A stretch of DNA of 8,868 bases, taken from the NCBI GenBank assembly GCA_014729935.1, contig WJJB01000399.1, forward strand, positions 1 to 8,868, given 5' to 3'. Made by a program: the position numbers and the translations under genes. Below the pieces are notes generated by a model that saw nothing but the letters and a program-made list of their open reading frames with translations, searched no databases and was not told the DNA's origin. The stretch is from Candidatus Bathyarchaeota archaeon. Lineage in GTDB: Archaea; Asgardarchaeota; Lokiarchaeia; Sigyniarchaeales; Sigyniarchaeaceae. Shown here in pieces: positions 1 through 6,524 of the stretch. Numbering within the stretch: position 1 is the stretch's first letter; every line of letters begins with the position of its first letter.

Positions 1-286
1 AACGGGTGTACGCGGTCTCGAGGTCGCGGCGCGCTTGCTGGAGGGCGATGCTGTCCGGTTCCTTTAACCACGGGCGTGTTCCCTTCAAGATCTTGGCGCT
101 GGTATATTTAAAATCGATGGTGTTGCCGTGTTCCTTGAAATAGGTTTCACGTTCTTCCAGCCAGTGGTTCCATATCCACCGCTTGCAGCCAAACGTCCTG
201 GCAAGCAATTCCTCTTGCGCCGCGTTCGGGTAAATGTGCACCTTCACGGCGTGATCGACGATCACTAGTGATACCATCCGATCCAT
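1..286 (-). CDS. tnpB: TnpB (IS200/IS605 OrfB family), N-terminal part, cut by window edge
   Basis: About 95 N-terminal codons are visible; the rest lies outside the window. The translation shows the typical TnpB start: KVHIYPN, then QEELLARTFGCKRWIWNHWL and an ERETYF stretch, followed by PWLKEPDSIALQQARRDL. These match the N-terminal helix-turn-helix region of IS605 OrfB proteins. TnpB proteins are RNA-guided DNA nucleases carried by IS200/IS605 transposons; the RuvC-like active site and zinc finger would lie further left and cannot be checked. The ATG at 284-286 is used here. An in-frame GTG at 263-265 is an alternative, because family members usually begin only a few residues before the xIYPN motif and a TTTTTAAA box lies just upstream. 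No TnpA lies on the upstream side. Family assignment is firm; intactness is unknown. Confidence 0.9.
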   Translation of the reverse strand, partial: MDRMVSLVIVDHAVKVHIYPNAAQEELLARTFGCKRWIWNHWLEERETYFKEHGNTIDFKYTSAKILKGTRPWLKEPDSIALQQARRDLETAYTR

Positions 287-324
287 GGTTTAAAAAGGTG
301 TAGGTCTAGGGAATTTCTGAACGG

Positions 325-370
325 GCGAGATTCATCCCGCCCCTAACTAAAGGGGCGGGTTTTCTCTCGC
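325..370. repeat. Long interrupted palindrome, possible IS605 end or terminator
   Basis: A perfect 8-bp stem CCCGCCCC/GGGGCGGG (336-343 with 352-359) has an 8-nt loop. It is enclosed, after symmetric 5-nt internal bulges, by a second perfect 6-bp stem GCGAGA/TCTCGC (325-330 with 365-370). IS200/IS605 elements carry subterminal hairpins at their ends, and this one lies 39 bp upstream of the tnpB start, as expected for a left end. On the plus strand the inner stem is followed by TTTT, so it could instead act as a terminator. An alternative GGGCG/CGCCC stem (323-327 with 338-342) would compete with the inner stem. No target-site boundary can be placed from one end alone. The remainder, 371-541, shows no convincing gene. 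Confidence 0.65.
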
Positions 371-541
371 AAGACGGATAAAAGCATTGCAGGAGGACGG
401 TTTTCTAGTGAATGACGTGATGGGATCTTGAATTCAGCCATCGTAAACATTGGCATATTGCGCTTATTGATAACGCCTGAATTGCATTTTTTATACAGGA
501 CACCAAAAAGATAGGAAAACCTTTATTACCGTATACACGGA

Positions 542-548
542 TTATACT
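542..548 (+). promoter_or_regulatory. Possible TATA box for the HisKA-receiver gene
   Basis: TTATACT lies about 40 nt upstream of the proposed TTG start at 586. This would give a leader of roughly 15 nt at normal archaeal TATA-to-start spacing. The surrounding region has other AT-rich stretches (489-495, 521-527), so the assignment is weak. Confidence 0.3.
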
Positions 549-585
549 TGTAACACGGTGACTTGCACACAAAATCCATCTAGGG

Positions 586-1449
586 TTGATTCATATCACG
601 CCTGAAAACCAAGAACCGGAATATACCGATGAAATGCGCCAGTACGAAGATGAGACTGGCAAAAAGGCAATTTGGAGAGGGCGCATAACAGATAGTTTCA
701 AGAAATGGCAAAAAGGAGAAAAGATATATTCTCGTGACAAGGAGCGCATTGCCTTATATGTGTCAGCGGAGGACAAGGAAAAATGGATCGATTTCACCGA
801 ACGAAAGGGAAATCTCACCATTTCGAAATTGATCAGGCAATCAGTGAATTTCTTCATAGATATAAACGATGCAATTCCTGATTTCGAATCATTCTCGAAA
901 ATTTCCCATGATCTCAAGGAACCCTTGACCGCCATCAAGGGATTCGCTCAATTGCTCATTGAAAATTACAAGGAACAGATTGGAAGCGAGATCCTGTTCA
1001 AGCTAAGGGACATTCTCGAGAAAAGCGAGGAACTGGAAGGAAAAATAACCAATACTCTTGAAGTTGACAAGATGAAGAACACGTCGTATGACATCCTCAT
1101 CGTTGAAGATGACGAGTCAACCATCGAGCTACTCACGAGTTTCTTTTCCTTCCACGAGTATAACCTGAAAGCGATCAAACCAGAGACACAAAACCTGATA
1201 GATGAAATCGTCCAGCATCGCCCACGGCTCATCCTCCTTGACGTGATCCTTCCGGTTGGAAGTGGTTATGATCTATGCAAGCAAATCAAGGCAAACGAGA
1301 AATTGCAAGATACCATGGTTTATTTCATCACTGCCATGCCAAAATTCGAAATAGAAAAGAAACTCAGGGACACTGGTGCGGACGGCTATTTCCTGAAACC
1401 CTTCGACTTGAAAGAATTGAAGGAAAAGATGGAAGAGCTCCTGGTGTGA
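586..1449 (+). CDS. RHH-like / HisKA / receiver-domain regulator lacking a kinase ATPase domain
   Basis: The 287-residue soluble protein has three parts. Residues about 54-91 begin with the strand RIALYVS and continue with two helices, resembling a ribbon-helix-helix DNA-binding fold; a basic stretch lies just before it. Residues about 100-160 resemble a HisKA dimerisation/phosphoacceptor helix pair, with the H-box FSKISHDLKEPL and the candidate phosphoacceptor His108. Residues about 168-287 are a receiver domain: acidic cluster E174-D175-D176, phosphoacceptor Asp219 in LILLDV, Thr249 and Lys271 in LKPFD. There is no HATPase_c domain, so it cannot autophosphorylate alone. It could be a phosphorelay intermediate or a DNA-binding response regulator serviced by another kinase. 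The start is uncertain: TTG at 586 has no clear SD, and the next in-frame ATG is at 634. HisKA and receiver calls are firm; the RHH call is tentative. It converges on a small minus-strand gene 26 bp away. Confidence 0.85.
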   Translation: MIHITPENQEPEYTDEMRQYEDETGKKAIWRGRITDSFKKWQKGEKIYSRDKERIALYVSAEDKEKWIDFTERKGNLTISKLIRQSVNFFIDINDAIPDFESFSKISHDLKEPLTAIKGFAQLLIENYKEQIGSEILFKLRDILEKSEELEGKITNTLEVDKMKNTSYDILIVEDDESTIELLTSFFSFHEYNLKAIKPETQNLIDEIVQHRPRLILLDVILPVGSGYDLCKQIKANEKLQDTMVYFITAMPKFEIEKKLRDTGADGYFLKPFDLKELKEKMEELLV

Positions 1450-1475
1450 TCCACCACCCCCCATCTCACGCCTGT

Positions 1476-1628
1476 TCAAGAAAGGCGCTCGGTATCCCTC
1501 ATGCGCACCTTCAATGAACCGAACATAGCTTCAATTTTCTTGACTGAATAGAGGCGACCATTTTTCTCGCGTGTTTCCTGTGTCTCGGATAGGACCTTGA
1601 TCATCATCCTACGGGTCATGTGCATCAT
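1476..1628 (-). CDS. Possible small basic protein, 50 residues, unknown function
   Basis: A 50-codon frame starts at tandem ATGs (1626-1628, 1623-1625) and ends at TGA 1476-1478. The product starts MMHMTRRMMIK and is strongly charged after residue 15 (KNGR, VKKIEAMFGSLKVRMRD), like a short amphipathic or helical basic protein; no family is recognised. Support: a GC-flanked TTTTAATTTT box lies about 40 nt upstream at archaeal spacing, a weak GGAAG lies 12 nt before the start, and the frame stays open without stops for 17 codons further upstream. It fills most of an otherwise empty 258-bp gap between convergent genes. Against it: the length is short and there is no homology evidence. A start at the ATG 1617-1619 is also possible. 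Confidence 0.42.
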   Translation of the reverse strand: MMHMTRRMMIKVLSETQETREKNGRLYSVKKIEAMFGSLKVRMRDTERLS

Positions 1629-1659
1629 CTCGAGTTGATTCTTCCAACTAGCACACGGA

Positions 1660-1679
1660 GCGCCAAAATTAAAAGGCGC
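1660..1679 (-). promoter_or_regulatory. BRE/TATA-like box inside a small inverted repeat, for the 50-residue ORF
   Basis: Read on the minus strand, GCGCC is followed by TTTTAATTTT and then GGCGC. The A/T core is a plausible TATA box whose centre lies about 40 nt before the ATG at 1628, predicting a leader of about 15 nt. The flanking 5-bp inverted repeat with a 10-nt A/T loop could alternatively be a weak terminator for the upstream SLOG-like gene, which ends at 1708. Confidence 0.4.
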
Positions 1680-1707
1680 GTACTATCCATGGAATACAAT
1701 TATTTGC

Positions 1708-2388
1708 TCAAGATCTTGGCGTGTTGCACGTGCGAGACTGGATGAATTTGGTGATTAAACTTCCATCATGGTCCAACCGGACTGTATCGCACAGATCCAG
1801 TCCAAGAATTTCATCAACGCATCCACCCGTGCCCTCCACCAAGCCCACCTTGGCGCCAATGGCTGCTCCAAGCAGGTACTCGAATCGTGAAATCCTTCCA
1901 CCCCCGATCCCGATGATCTTGACTTCCTTCGGTAAAATGGAATTTTTCACGATATCATGCCAATATTGAAGCGGTTCCAAGCACGAAAATATCGAACCGG
2001 TCGTTCTCCTGAGAAATGTGTATCTTTCATCTGGTATCGTGCCCAAGGGAAGCTCGGCGGGAAGATAACCAATCGTTTCTAACTGGTCCCCATGTACCGC
2101 TTGGAGGTTACCGGCAAGCTCGCAAATACCTGCCTTAGTGCCCCCCGAGATGATGGTTCCTGAATACCTGGAGAATGCCTCCTGAAGCATGTCATTCATG
2201 GTGTTTAAGTCGAGACTGGTTGCCGGGGAGGTGGATCCGGCCATGATGATTACAGGTCTCTTGAATTGCTTGATTACCTTCGTTTGAATTCCATCACGCG
2301 CCAACTTTCCCGCAGCAGCTCTATCAATGATGGGTTGTAATAATCCTCTTGCCTGCAAGTAATCCAATGCTTCTTGGAGCATTTCCAT
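1708..2388 (-). CDS. SLOG/LSDAT-like Rossmann-fold protein, putative nucleotide-ligand binder
   Basis: The 226-residue protein appears soluble, with no signal peptide or membrane segment. After an N-terminal helical region (1-42) comes a Rossmann-like pattern: strand VIIMAGSTS (46-54), TIISGGTKAGI (78-88) with the SGGT loop, IGYLP (106-110), a PDERY segment (119-123), then KIIGIGGGRISRFE (157-170) and KVGLVEGTGG (180-189). The paired GGT/GGG loops resemble the SLOG superfamily (DprA/LOG/TRPM-SLOG, LSDAT), whose members bind or process nucleotide-derived ligands such as NAD or ADP-ribose derivatives. The substrate here is unknown. The ATG at 2386-2388 is supported by AGGTGA about 7 nt upstream. 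It is divergent from a membrane winged-helix protein and may share its promoter region. Fold family is fairly likely; function is inference. Confidence 0.65.
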   Translation of the reverse strand: MEMLQEALDYLQARGLLQPIIDRAAAGKLARDGIQTKVIKQFKRPVIIMAGSTSPATSLDLNTMNDMLQEAFSRYSGTIISGGTKAGICELAGNLQAVHGDQLETIGYLPAELPLGTIPDERYTFLRRTTGSIFSCLEPLQYWHDIVKNSILPKEVKIIGIGGGRISRFEYLLGAAIGAKVGLVEGTGGCVDEILGLDLCDTVRLDHDGSLITKFIQSRTCNTPRS

Positions 2389-2446
2389 TAACCATCACCT
2401 GAGGTTCCCTTCACATGCATCCCATGTCAATTCCTTCGTTCCATAG

Positions 2447-2456
2447 TAATATATTT
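2447..2456. promoter_or_regulatory. TATA-like box between divergent genes
   Basis: TAATATATTT lies in the 122-bp region between the SLOG-like gene and the membrane winged-helix gene. For the plus-strand gene it predicts a transcript start near 2480, about 30 nt before the ATG at 2511. Read the other way (AAATATATTA), it predicts a start near 2423, about 35 nt before the SLOG ATG at 2388. Use in both directions is inference. Confidence 0.5.
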
Positions 2457-2510
2457 CTAGAAAAACAAGTAAGGATTGTCATTGTTATACCTGATAAGAA
2501 GTGCATTCTC

Positions 2511-3197
2511 ATGTCATTCAAGAGTTTGGCTCTAACTGCCAAGGTAACGGCATTCAAAAACATGGCCCTCATCTTCGGGTTTCTCGGGGCCATATATGCG
2601 ATAATGATGCTCGTGCTCGGTGGCATTCTTAAGATTAATTTCCTTCGAATGATGGGCACCATCATGGGTGGGATCTTCGGAATCATTTTTGGAATTTGCT
2701 TAATTCTTTACATGATTTTCAGGAAGAAATATAAGGAAAAAGTAGCTTCGGGAGAGATAAAGAAGGAGGAGCATGCAACTGGCGGGGGATTCATTGCCAA
2801 TGCCATTCAAAGGCAGATGAGACTCGTTAGTAGCATCCAGAACGCCATGTCCGACCAACAGCTTAGCGGGTTGGATGAGAGTGCGAAGCGGGTCATTGCG
2901 CTGGTTACCTTGCACCCGAAAATATCCTTGAAGAAGCTTGCCGAGCGCGTGAAAATGAATGAGGACGAGATAGAGGAATTACTCGCGGATCTCGTGATGA
3001 GGAAACTCATCAAGGGGCACATCGATCCGGGCACGAGGGAATTCATCTCGAGCATGTACCAAGCAGGTTCAATCAACGATGCAGATGGGGACGGCTTAGC
3101 TAATTGTCCCCATTGTGGCGCTTCGTTGCTCACCGCCCCGTTACGTGGTACCACCACAAAGTGCAGTTCGTGTGGAAACTTGATCGTTCATAGGTAA
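2511..3197 (+). CDS. Membrane-anchored winged-helix protein with C-terminal zinc ribbon
   Basis: With the ATG at 2511 the protein has 228 residues. Two hydrophobic helices (about 18-40 and 45-70) are separated by a very short turn and followed by a basic RKKYKEK stop-transfer segment, which predicts a cytoplasmic C-terminal part. Residues 121-184 form a helix-turn-helix of winged type (ALVTLHPKISLKKLAERVKM, then EIEELLADLVMRKLIKG and a DPGTREFIS wing). A C4 zinc ribbon follows, with Cys199, Cys202, Cys218 and Cys221 in NCPHCG and KCSSCG. Similar membrane plus winged-helix plus zinc-ribbon architectures are familiar in archaea, but their roles are poorly known. The frame is open back to 2415; that longer start adds 32 residues overlapping the TATA-like box and is less likely. 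It may be a membrane-tethered transcription regulator or an adaptor. Confidence 0.75.
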   Translation: MSFKSLALTAKVTAFKNMALIFGFLGAIYAIMMLVLGGILKINFLRMMGTIMGGIFGIIFGICLILYMIFRKKYKEKVASGEIKKEEHATGGGFIANAIQRQMRLVSSIQNAMSDQQLSGLDESAKRVIALVTLHPKISLKKLAERVKMNEDEIEELLADLVMRKLIKGHIDPGTREFISSMYQAGSINDADGDGLANCPHCGASLLTAPLRGTTTKCSSCGNLIVHR

Positions 3198-3246
3198 AAG
3201 CAAGAAAAGTGATAGAGAACTGCATTTTTGGAACGAATGGATGCAG
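3196..3246 (-). terminator. Possible ilv operon terminator between convergent genes
   Basis: The 56-nt gap between convergent genes holds an inverted repeat CTGCAT/ATGCAG (3220-3225 with 3241-3246, 15-nt spacer). On the minus strand, downstream of it, is a T-rich stretch reading TTTTCTTGCTTTTA across 3196-3209. Archaeal RNA polymerase can stop at T-rich tracts, so this is a sensible end for the ilv transcript. A T-run at 3225-3229 could serve the plus strand. Confidence 0.4.
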
Positions 3247-3253
3247 GTACTTC

Positions 3254-4882
3254 CTAATCGAGGGTATCGACGTATTTACCAAGCATTCCAGAGAGCTTCC
3301 TGAAGGGTGGTTTGAATGCTTGAACACGTTCATCAATTTCCTTCTGCGGGACATCCAAGTTCAAGCTCCGTTCGACCAAATCAATTTTTATAATTTCTCC
3401 CGGCTTGATTGCCACGATGGGACCCCCAATCCATCCCTCGGGTTCCACATGACCAATTGCACCTCCCCTGGTACCACCGGAAAAGCGACCGTCAGTGATG
3501 AGGGCCACGGATTTCTCAAGCCCCATGCCTGCTACTGCACTGGTGGGGGATAGCATTTCCGGCATACCAGGTGCACCACGAGGACCCATGAACCGGATGA
3601 CGACCACATCTCCCGCCACGACCTTCCCACCCAGGATAGATTCCATCGCATCATCTTCGGAATCATATACCTTTGCTGGCCCCTCGAACACCATCATGCG
3701 TTCGGAAACGGCTGCCATCTTGATGACTGCCCCGCCGGGACAGATATTACCGTGCAAGATTGCAATCCCACCGGTGCGTGAATAGGGATCGTTGATGGAT
3801 CGAATGACCGTTTCATCCGACACGGTGGCTTTCTTGGCAACTTGCCCGATGGTTTTACCCGACACGGTTTGCTGATCAAGATCGAGGAGATCCACGAGCT
3901 GGTGCATCACCGCGGGAATACCACCGGCAGCATCAAGATCCTCCATCATGTGAGGACCGGAGGGACGAATTTTCGTTAAATTCGGGGTGCGGCGGCTTAT
4001 TTTGTCAAACAGGTCAAGATCAAGAGAGTACCCGAATTCCCTCGCGATGGCTGGCAGATGCAGCACGGTATTGGTGGATCCCCCAATGCACATGTCTATC
4101 GTGATGGCATTCTCGAAGGATGCGCGGGTGACTAAGGCCCGGGCATTCGTGCCATCCTTGGCTAGTTGAACAGCGCGCCTCCCCGTTTCAAATGCCAGAT
4201 CAAGCTTCCGGGGATCCACGGCAAGCATGGTGGCGCACCCGGTGAGAGACAATCCAAGTGCTTCAGCCATGCATGCCATGGAGTTTGCTGTAAATAATCC
4301 AGCACAGGAGCCTTGCCCGGGACACGCGCATCTCTCGTGCTCTTTCAACTCGCTTTCATCGAGCTTTCCCGCCTTGAAAGCACCAACTGCCTCGAAACAG
4401 CTGATCACGTCCAAACGTTCTTCTCCCAAGCGGCCTGCCTTCATGGGGCCCCCCGTAATGATGATGGATGGCAGGTCGAGGCGTCCAACCGCCATGAGCA
4501 TTCCTGGCGTGATCTTGTCGCAATTAGTCACGCCAACCCACCCATCCATGCTATGGGCGTTCACCATGAGCTCGATGTTATCGGCAACATGATCCCGTGA
4601 TGGGAGTGAGTAGTTCATGCCCCTACCCTTTCCCATGGCAATGCCATCGCATATTCCTGGCACCCCCCACGTGAAGGGGACACCGCCGGCTGCTTTCACA
4701 CCGTCGATGACCTTCTTGGCAATCGCATCGAGATGCACGTGACCTGGGATGATGTTATTGTACGAGTTGGCAATGCCAATCCATGGCTTATCACCAAAAT
4801 CGCCATCAACAAGGCCAGACGCGCGAAGGAGCGCGCGATGGGGCATGGTTTCCAATCCCTGCTTGATCCTATCGGAGCGCAC
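3254..4882 (-). CDS. ilvD: Dihydroxyacid dehydratase
   Basis: The 542-residue protein is close to the usual family length. IlvD dehydrates 2,3-dihydroxy-isovalerate and 2,3-dihydroxy-3-methylvalerate to the 2-oxo acids that are transaminated to valine and isoleucine. Visible motifs: ICDGIAMG (77-84), YSLPSR (91-96), TNCDKITPG (119-127) with Cys121 and the metal-site Lys123, CPGQGSCAGLFTANSM (187-202) with Cys193, GGSTN (267-271), and GRFSGGTRGG (465-474) with the catalytic-base Ser468. At the position where [2Fe-2S] dehydratases have a third cysteine (TPCN), this protein reads IPGHVH, as E. coli IlvD does, which suggests an oxygen-sensitive [4Fe-4S] type. The GTG start (4880-4882) is supported by GAGGTGATC six nt upstream. 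It is the last gene of the ilv operon, 37 nt after ilvC. Confidence 0.97.
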   Translation of the reverse strand: MRSDRIKQGLETMPHRALLRASGLVDGDFGDKPWIGIANSYNNIIPGHVHLDAIAKKVIDGVKAAGGVPFTWGVPGICDGIAMGKGRGMNYSLPSRDHVADNIELMVNAHSMDGWVGVTNCDKITPGMLMAVGRLDLPSIIITGGPMKAGRLGEERLDVISCFEAVGAFKAGKLDESELKEHERCACPGQGSCAGLFTANSMACMAEALGLSLTGCATMLAVDPRKLDLAFETGRRAVQLAKDGTNARALVTRASFENAITIDMCIGGSTNTVLHLPAIAREFGYSLDLDLFDKISRRTPNLTKIRPSGPHMMEDLDAAGGIPAVMHQLVDLLDLDQQTVSGKTIGQVAKKATVSDETVIRSINDPYSRTGGIAILHGNICPGGAVIKMAAVSERMMVFEGPAKVYDSEDDAMESILGGKVVAGDVVVIRFMGPRGAPGMPEMLSPTSAVAGMGLEKSVALITDGRFSGGTRGGAIGHVEPEGWIGGPIVAIKPGEIIKIDLVERSLNLDVPQKEIDERVQAFKPPFRKLSGMLGKYVDTLD

Positions 4883-4919
4883 GCGCGATCACCTCAATAC
4901 AATGAGACTCGCCATTGCA

Positions 4920-5948
4920 TCATGCACCTGGTTTTTCGAATAATTTACGCAATTCGTCTCCAACCACCTGCAGATCATTACTTCCTTCTTGCTCCCTCAT
5001 CTTTTTCAATCGCGGCATGCCCCCATCTGCCTCTTCCATCCATTCCTTGGCAAAGGAACCATCCTCCACGGCATTTAGCAATTTCTTCATCACGGGTTTC
5101 ACGACTTTCCTGTCGATAACCAACTTACCCCGGGTCCTACCGCCATATTCCGCGGTATTGCTCACCTTGTCGTACATTTTTTCGATACCACCCGTATAAA
5201 TGAGGTCCACGATGAGCTTGAGCTCGTGCGATACCTCGAAATATGCCATCTCCGGGGGATACCCCGCTTCCACCAGCGTTTCGAAACCTGCTTGGATCAA
5301 CTCGGCGACGCCCCCGCAAAGCACTGATTGCTCACCGAACAGGTCGGTGAAGGTTTCGAGATCAAACGCGCTGATGTTCTCCCTAGGAGGGTCGAAACTG
5401 TTCAGGTCTATCACGCCAGCCATGGTAAAATGCATTGCTTTTGCCATTCCAAGTGCCCTCTCCCTTGCCTTCCCGGTTGCATCTTGATGAACGGCAACCA
5501 GTGCTGGCACGCCAAAGCCTTCCCTATACGTAGTAAGCTCGGAGGGACCGGGTGACTTGGGAGCCACCATGATGACATCCACGTTTTCGGGAGGCACAAT
5601 GCGCTTGTACGAGATGTTGAAGCCATGCGAAAAGCCGAGCGTTTTCCCTTCGGACAAGTGGGGTGCAATGTGCTGGTCATAGACTTTCTTCTGCACCTCG
5701 TCGGGAATCAAGATGTGGATGATATCCGCAACCTTGACTGCTTCCGGTATCTCATGCACCTTGAATCCAAGCTCCAATGCCTTGTTCCACGATCGTCCAT
5801 CCTTTCTCGCGCCAATGATTACCCGCAAGCCCGATTCCTTCATCATGGTTGCCTGCGCGTGTCCTTGCGAGCCGAATCCGATAACTGCAATGGTAAGATC
5901 CTTCACCGCACCGAGATCCGGCACGTCCGTTTCCCTGTAGATTTTCAC
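4920..5948 (-). CDS. ilvC: Ketol-acid reductoisomerase, class I
   Basis: IlvC converts acetolactate and acetohydroxybutyrate, by Mg-dependent alkyl shift and NADPH reduction, to dihydroxy acids for IlvD. The proposed product has 342 residues. It shows the Rossmann loop GFGSQGHAQ (24-32), a cofactor loop GARKDGRSW (46-54) of the NADPH-preferring type, and FSHGFN with His108. The class I catalytic set is Asp202, Glu206, Glu238, Glu242 and Ser263, at the standard family spacing. The GTG at 5946-5948 is chosen because GGAAGTGA lies seven nt upstream and the protein then begins (V)KIYRETD, like relatives. A GTG at 5991-5993, directly abutting the ilvN stop, would add 15 residues but has no well-placed SD. 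It lies between ilvN and ilvD. Confidence 0.95.
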   Translation of the reverse strand: MKIYRETDVPDLGAVKDLTIAVIGFGSQGHAQATMMKESGLRVIIGARKDGRSWNKALELGFKVHEIPEAVKVADIIHILIPDEVQKKVYDQHIAPHLSEGKTLGFSHGFNISYKRIVPPENVDVIMVAPKSPGPSELTTYREGFGVPALVAVHQDATGKARERALGMAKAMHFTMAGVIDLNSFDPPRENISAFDLETFTDLFGEQSVLCGGVAELIQAGFETLVEAGYPPEMAYFEVSHELKLIVDLIYTGGIEKMYDKVSNTAEYGGRTRGKLVIDRKVVKPVMKKLLNAVEDGSFAKEWMEEADGGMPRLKKMREQEGSNDLQVVGDELRKLFEKPGA

Positions 5949-5993
5949 GTCAGATTCACTTCCAGTATGATTTCTCTTAATGCTTGATACCAC

Positions 5994-6524
5994 TTAATCG
6001 AGCGTGATCGATTCCTCGCCCCGGAGCAAAGCAACCAGTCCAGAACGAACGATCTCCTTTATATGCACGAATTCCGACAAAAGGTCGATGAACGAATCCA
6101 CTTTCTGCTCGCTGCCAGACACCTCAACGGTCATGGTCTTGGTCGTGACATCGATCACCTTCCCGCGGTAAATTTCAACCAAGGTCATGATCTCTTGTCG
6201 CGCTTGGTTATCTTTCACATCAACCTTCACCAGGGCGAATTCTCTCATGGTGGAACGGTCCGGGTGCAAGTGCTGGACCTTTACCACGTCGACCAGCTTA
6301 TTCAATTGCTTGATGATCTGCTCGATAGTTGCCTCATCACCCTCGGCAACAATGGTTATCCTGCTGAAGCCTTCTCTCTCGCTGTGACCGACCGAGATGG
6401 AAGCGATGTTGAACCCTCGCCTGGCAAATAAGCCCGTGACCTTCATCATCACGCCCGGGTGATCGTACACGAGTAATGCAATGGGAACCCGTGTATCACT
6501 GCTCTTCCTTTTCGAAGTAGACAT
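5994..6524 (-). CDS. ilvN: Acetolactate synthase small (regulatory) subunit
   Basis: The 176-residue protein has the usual length. An N-terminal ACT domain spans residues 13-88, starting VPIALLVYDHPGVMMKVTGLF and followed by RRGFNIASISVGHSE, the typical valine-binding ACT signature. The C-terminal domain (about 94-170) begins REFALVKV and contains GKVIDVT and an IVRSGLVALLRGE-type ending. In this family the subunit raises activity of the catalytic subunit and confers valine feedback inhibition; both are inferred here from homology. Its start overlaps the end of ilvB by 29 bp, which suggests translational coupling and a fixed stoichiometry. The ATG at 6522-6524 is preceded by GAGGATGATGATGTGA, a loosely spaced ribosome site. 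Confidence 0.95.
   Translation of the reverse strand: MSTSKRKSSDTRVPIALLVYDHPGVMMKVTGLFARRGFNIASISVGHSEREGFSRITIVAEGDEATIEQIIKQLNKLVDVVKVQHLHPDRSTMREFALVKVDVKDNQARQEIMTLVEIYRGKVIDVTTKTMTVEVSGSEQKVDSFIDLLSEFVHIKEIVRSGLVALLRGEESITLD

Noticed and set aside
343..456. A 37-residue minus-strand frame upstream of tnpB
   Set aside because: It has no SD, runs into the GC-rich palindrome and ends there, and shows no recognisable motif.
2415..2510. An upstream start at 2415 for the membrane winged-helix protein
   Set aside because: It would place the TATA-like box inside the coding region and adds 32 residues without similarity to a signal or anchor. The ATG at 2511 directly precedes the first TM helix at a normal distance.
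5625..6431. Plus-strand open frames opposite ilvC and ilvN (for example 5625-5987 and 6063-6431)
   Set aside because: They are antisense to well-conserved genes, lack SDs and have no family-like sequence. They arise from the codon use of the true genes.
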